From Sambucus nigra (taxonomy: Eukaryota; Streptophyta; Magnoliopsida; Dipsacales; Adoxaceae), in assembly GCA_949130495.1 (NCBI GenBank), contig OX422213.1:58750678-58814677 (forward strand): 64,000 nt of DNA, given 5' to 3'. The notes below the pieces were generated by a model. That model was not told where the DNA came from. It did not search any database and saw nothing but the letters and a program-made list of their open reading frames with translations. Positions 60,496 through 64,000 of the stretch are shown in pieces; position 1 is the stretch's first letter; each line of letters begins with the position of its first letter. The position numbers were made by a program, and so were the translations under genes.

Positions 60496-61980
60496 TGATG
60501 ATATGCAAATATTGCATATTTCATCCTCCGAACAGATGCATTTCATCCCCCTCGGGTATCTTATTCCCTATATTTATGCTCGTTAACCAGACAACCACGA
60601 ATTTCTACATTAACATGTTTTGTAGGGGTTAATTGAGCTTTTATAGGTATTTGGATGCTAACTGTGAAGTTCGGACCCATTCTGCTTGATTTTTGTACAC
60701 GATTGCATGTTCAAGGGCATTTTAGTCTTTTCACATCTTTGTAACATGGCCCGACATCTACACGAAAGATGTATCCCTCCTCGCAAGCTTCGCGTGACCA
60801 TGAACGGTGCACGATTCCGATTCAGAACGAAAAAGTTACGGAGATTTTAGCGGATGGAAAGTGCAAACAAGCCAAAACAACATTGCAGTGTGCTAATACC
60901 TGCTTGATCGATTGATCGATCCTTCGAGACAGTGGGATGATTTATTCACCATCGATCAAACTCGATCGATCGTCGATCGATCGATCCCCTATTTCCAGGA
61001 GATATTTTGCCTCATATTTTCTTTACTTATTCTAACTTAGTATAAATACCAAATTTTGTGTAAATATCAGATATAATTCATTTTAGGTAGGATAGGTTAG
61101 GGTTTTGGAGGTTTGAGAGCTCATTTCTTCATTTCTTCTTGGATTGACACCCAATTGGGCTTGTAATTTGTGCTACCATCTTCCATCTCCATTAATATAG
61201 TGTGTATTTACTTATTTTCTTTCTTTCTAGATTAATTTACATGATTTCTAATTTAGGTTTACATACTTTCTTTCATTGCTTTCTAGTGTAACTTTACCAT
61301 GTTTATTTATTGCGTTTATTTACCGCATTTTTAATATGCTTTCTAGCTAATTTAAATTAGGTTGTGTTTGAATGAAACTCACTCGAGTTGACGTGTTGCT
61401 TTGCTTTGCTTTGGTGATGGGGTTTATCAGTCTATTTCGGGTGTGTTGTTCTAGTTATTGCACCTAGGAGATTTGACGGGGCATATCATGTATGTCCCGT
61501 GCTTACGACCTTTCGTGCGCAATTTTCGGGGTATTTGTTGACGCCAAAATCTTATTAGGCTTTTATGCGGATTTAGGGGCATGACAACCCTTGATTCAAT
61601 TAACTGTCAAAATGAGACGCACTTATAATAACTCGTCGACCCATGTATCCATTTTATACAAATTAACTAGGGTGATGGATATTCGATGCAACCTATAGTT
61701 TTACTCGCTTTGTTAATCTAGTTTAATTTACACTTGCCGAGATTAAACATTTACCTTTTTTTGCATCTTTTCTTTTTAGTTTGTAATTTAGCTTTTACAA
61801 TTTTATTTCTTGAATATTAAATTATATAAATTCTAGCATCTCGTCCCTGTGGATTTTTGATACTCGACTTACTGATGTGCTTGCCTCGTGAGTGTAGTAG
61901 TAATTTATGTTTTTGTATTGAGGAGGTGAACAGAAAATAACGATCAACGTTTGACACGCGCTAATTTTCGCACTCAATCA
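60496..61980 (+). repeat. 5' LTR of Athila/Tat-like element G6 (~1.49 kb)
   Basis: Starts TGATGATATGC exactly where the G4/G5 alignment breaks and ends CACTCAATCA three bases before a tRNA-Asp-type primer site. It contains a cluster of GATC/TCGATCGA repeats (60905-60990). The probable target site is TGAAT (60491-60495); the other end is outside the window. Confidence 0.8.
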
Positions 61981-61983
61981 AAA

Positions 61984-62001
61984 TGGTGTCGTTGCCGGGG
62001 A
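61984..62001 (+). other. Primer-binding site of G6 (tRNA-Asp type)
   Basis: TGGTGTCGTTGCCGGGGA differs by two C-to-T changes from the complement of plant tRNA-Asp used by Athila/Tat-lineage elements. Confidence 0.85.
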
Positions 62002-62174
62002 CTTGTTTGTTTTAGACTTTATTTGATTTAGTATTTCGTAGTATTTTCTTTCCATTTGTATTATTTGTTAACCTTTTTGTAGGACTTCTACATTTGAGCA
62101 CTTAGAAATGCTCGAATTTCCCGCGCACACTTACTTTGTGGAATTCGCCATTTCGAGCCATTTTTGGGGTAAGC

Positions 62175-63278
62175 ATGTCTTATTCCAATTCTTTCGGTAA
62201 TTATTGTTATAATTCTCAAAATTCCCGTAATCCTATGAATTTAGGTTAATACTTAGAATCCCAACGTATTGCAAATTCAAATACGAGTTTGGGCGAGTAT
62301 AACGAAAGTCAAAATTTGGGTTATTGGAATTTTGATGATGATGATAATGATTTTGGGCCTTTACCTCCTTATAATAGGAATTTTGAAATGAATTGCAATA
62401 GTTTTCAAAATTCCTATAATAACGAGTTTTCGTTTAAGTCCGATGGTAACTTTTAAAGTTCCCATTTTCATGCATTTGCACCTCGACCCATGACATTCGA
62501 TGAGGGCTTGCGTATGTATGAGAATGAGAAAATTAAAAATCGTTATCGGGAAGAAAATCGTTTGTGGGAACATGAATTGGATTTATTATTTGAATCCGAC
62601 GACGATTTTTCTTTCGAGACTTTCGAAGTCGAAGAATGTTTTGAACCAAATGAGGTACTTTTACCTACTTTGGAACAAACCATTCTAGACTTTGCCCATT
62701 GCATAATAGATACTGAAAGTGAGGATGAAAACGACGTAATGTCTATTTGCAATGAAATGATTTCTTCTTTGACCCCCAAAGAAGAACATTTCATTGAAAA
62801 TGATATTATTTCATTCGAAACTCAATCTTCACGCGATGATGATTCATCTCATGAGTTTGGATTTCTTCCATCCCCATTTTCATTCTCTATTATCACACCG
62901 TCACAAGTACACGATGATTCGGTTTCAAACTTTAATGTTTTATACCTTTTTGCCGATGAGGAGTACTTGCTCGAGTCGCCTTCCGATCCCATCCGTGACT
63001 TTGTGTGTGCCGCTCCCATTCTAATTTTAAAATCATTGGGAGGATATTCATATTTTCTCGGTCCCCACATATTTTTGTCACCCGTTCAATCCAAACCTCC
63101 CATTGTCCCTCCAAAACTTTTAATTGGCAATGGTTCGTTTCTTCCGCCTTACACATGCCTTTCGTTGTTTAAATGGAATTCATATTTATCTGAAGGCATG
63201 CTTGTATGTGAGGTACACCGGTTATCCTCCAAAGTCAAATCGTTCTTATGGTGGACCCTCAGCTATTTAGACTTCTAG
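62175..63278 (+). pseudogene. G6 long frame of unknown function (368 codons, two stops)
   Basis: From ATG 62175 (MSYSNSFGNYCYNSQNSRNP) one frame runs to TAG 63276-63278, broken only by TAA at ~62247 and ~62454. The product is Asn/Tyr/Ser-rich at its start, strongly acidic in the middle (ELDLLFESDDDFSFETFEVE and further D/E clusters) and Pro/Ser/Phe-rich near the end. I see no zinc knuckle, protease or RT motif, so it is not an ordinary gag. It sits ~175 bp after the primer site, where gag or an extra ORF1 is expected in Tat-type elements. A domesticated or captured ORF in a non-autonomous element is another option. Only 262 codons (62490-63278) are open without a stop. Confidence 0.5.
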
Positions 63279-64000
63279 TGTATAGTTAGTGTGAAGCCTA
63301 AATAGTAGGTTATATATAGTTAGCTTTTTATTCTCTCTTTCTTTTTAATTTAGTCTCTTGTAATTAGTTAAATTTTCGTTATTTGTTTTTGCTATGCTCA
63401 GTACTAACTTGTTTTGTAGATTCTTTGGACTTGTTCTTATGGGGATCGCTCCACTTTTGGGTAATACCACTCTTTTCCTTCTTAAACTTGGTTCTTAATT
63501 CATATTGAGGACAATGTCAAGTTTTAAGTTAGACGGTGTGGGATATTCTATCCATTTCTTTATTAAGTCCATGTTTTTGCTCACATGTTAGTTACTTAGT
63601 ATGCTTTTCTTAGAAAAATTGAAAATTTTCCAAAAGATTTTCTTTCTTTTTTCCCTTTTTTTGGGCATTTTGTCTTTGATTCCGATGATAAATTTCAATA
63701 ATTGTCCTATCTAATAGACAACTCAATGATGCATGTTCTCGATTTTAGAAGTTATTAGACTTTAGTCTCGATTATTGATATTATGAATAACTTCATGAAT
63801 TAAACTTTAATCCCATGAGCATATGCAATTTTATTGTTATATTGATTTGGTTTAAGATTTTTATAACTTGGTAATTTTTTGTTGCATTGTATATACTTAC
63901 ACCGAGTAAGCTTTGTACCTTTCGTCATTTGTGAGTGTATACACTATTCTTTTCTCATTGAAAACGTTGAATTCGTTGGTAATCTCACTATTCTTTCATT
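63279..64000 (+). other. G6 non-coding sequence, runs off the window
   Basis: No gene seen. The phrase 'ATTGAGGACAATGTCAAGTT' then 'TTAAGTTAGACGGTGTGGGA' (63505-63545) resembles the sequence that follows the coding part of many Athila/Tat-like elements. If so, pol is absent and G6 is a non-autonomous (LARD-like) derivative. No 3' LTR is reached. Confidence 0.5.

Overview
This is a window of plant nuclear DNA, very probably from a eudicot with a large, repeat-rich genome. It is AT-rich, has plant-type introns, and is mostly nested LTR retrotransposons (Ty1/copia, Ty3/gypsy chromovirus-like, and an Athila/Tat-like element). It also holds a CACTA transposon, Helitron-like elements and several MITEs. 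The species cannot be named from the sequence. No tRNA, rRNA, CRISPR or prokaryotic operon was seen.

Left part (1-10305): after a copia remnant (1-1319) comes a zone of small DNA transposons. This includes four Helitron-like elements in the same orientation, two copies of one 179-bp hairpin MITE, and a 529-bp TIR element. Inside this zone lie the last two exons of the only host gene I can recognise, a wax ester synthase/diacylglycerol acyltransferase (WSD family, C-terminal domain): exons 6949-7086 and 9970-10128 on the + strand. Their 2.9-kb intron carries a ~1.3-kb fold-back repeat and a Helitron that ends 33 bp before the splice acceptor. No upstream WSD exon is visible, so the gene is either truncated or has very long introns.

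Middle part (10306-34295): a decayed 4.1-kb copia element sits 178 bp after the WSD stop codon. A 1.6-kb non-coding stretch with a ~106-bp minisatellite follows. Next is an almost complete 10.9-kb Tekay/Del-like gypsy element (G1, 16351-27220). It has a perfect ATTTT target duplication, ~3-kb LTRs and one continuous gag-pol frame broken only by three stop codons. G1 sits inside the integrase gene of another copia element (C3). A minus-strand gypsy (G2) follows.

Right part (34296-64000): a 5.0-kb CACTA element (34296-39326) has landed in the primer-binding site of G2. Gypsy G3 is inserted into the second G2 LTR. Gypsy G4 (40580-51447, CGCAC target duplication) is inserted into the G3 LTR. The tail of a C3-like copia element follows (53880-55733). 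Then comes a plus-strand relative of G4 (G5, from 55734), which is interrupted at 60496 by an Athila/Tat-like element (G6) that runs off the window and carries a 368-codon frame of unknown function.

The layout is a layered insertion history. C3 was hit by G1 and probably by G2; G2 by a CACTA-MITE, a CACTA and G3; G3 by G4; and G5 by G6. A deletion seems to have removed parts of G2, G3 and C3. Only the WSD exons look like conserved host coding sequence; the rest of the coding signal is transposon protein, nearly all of it broken.
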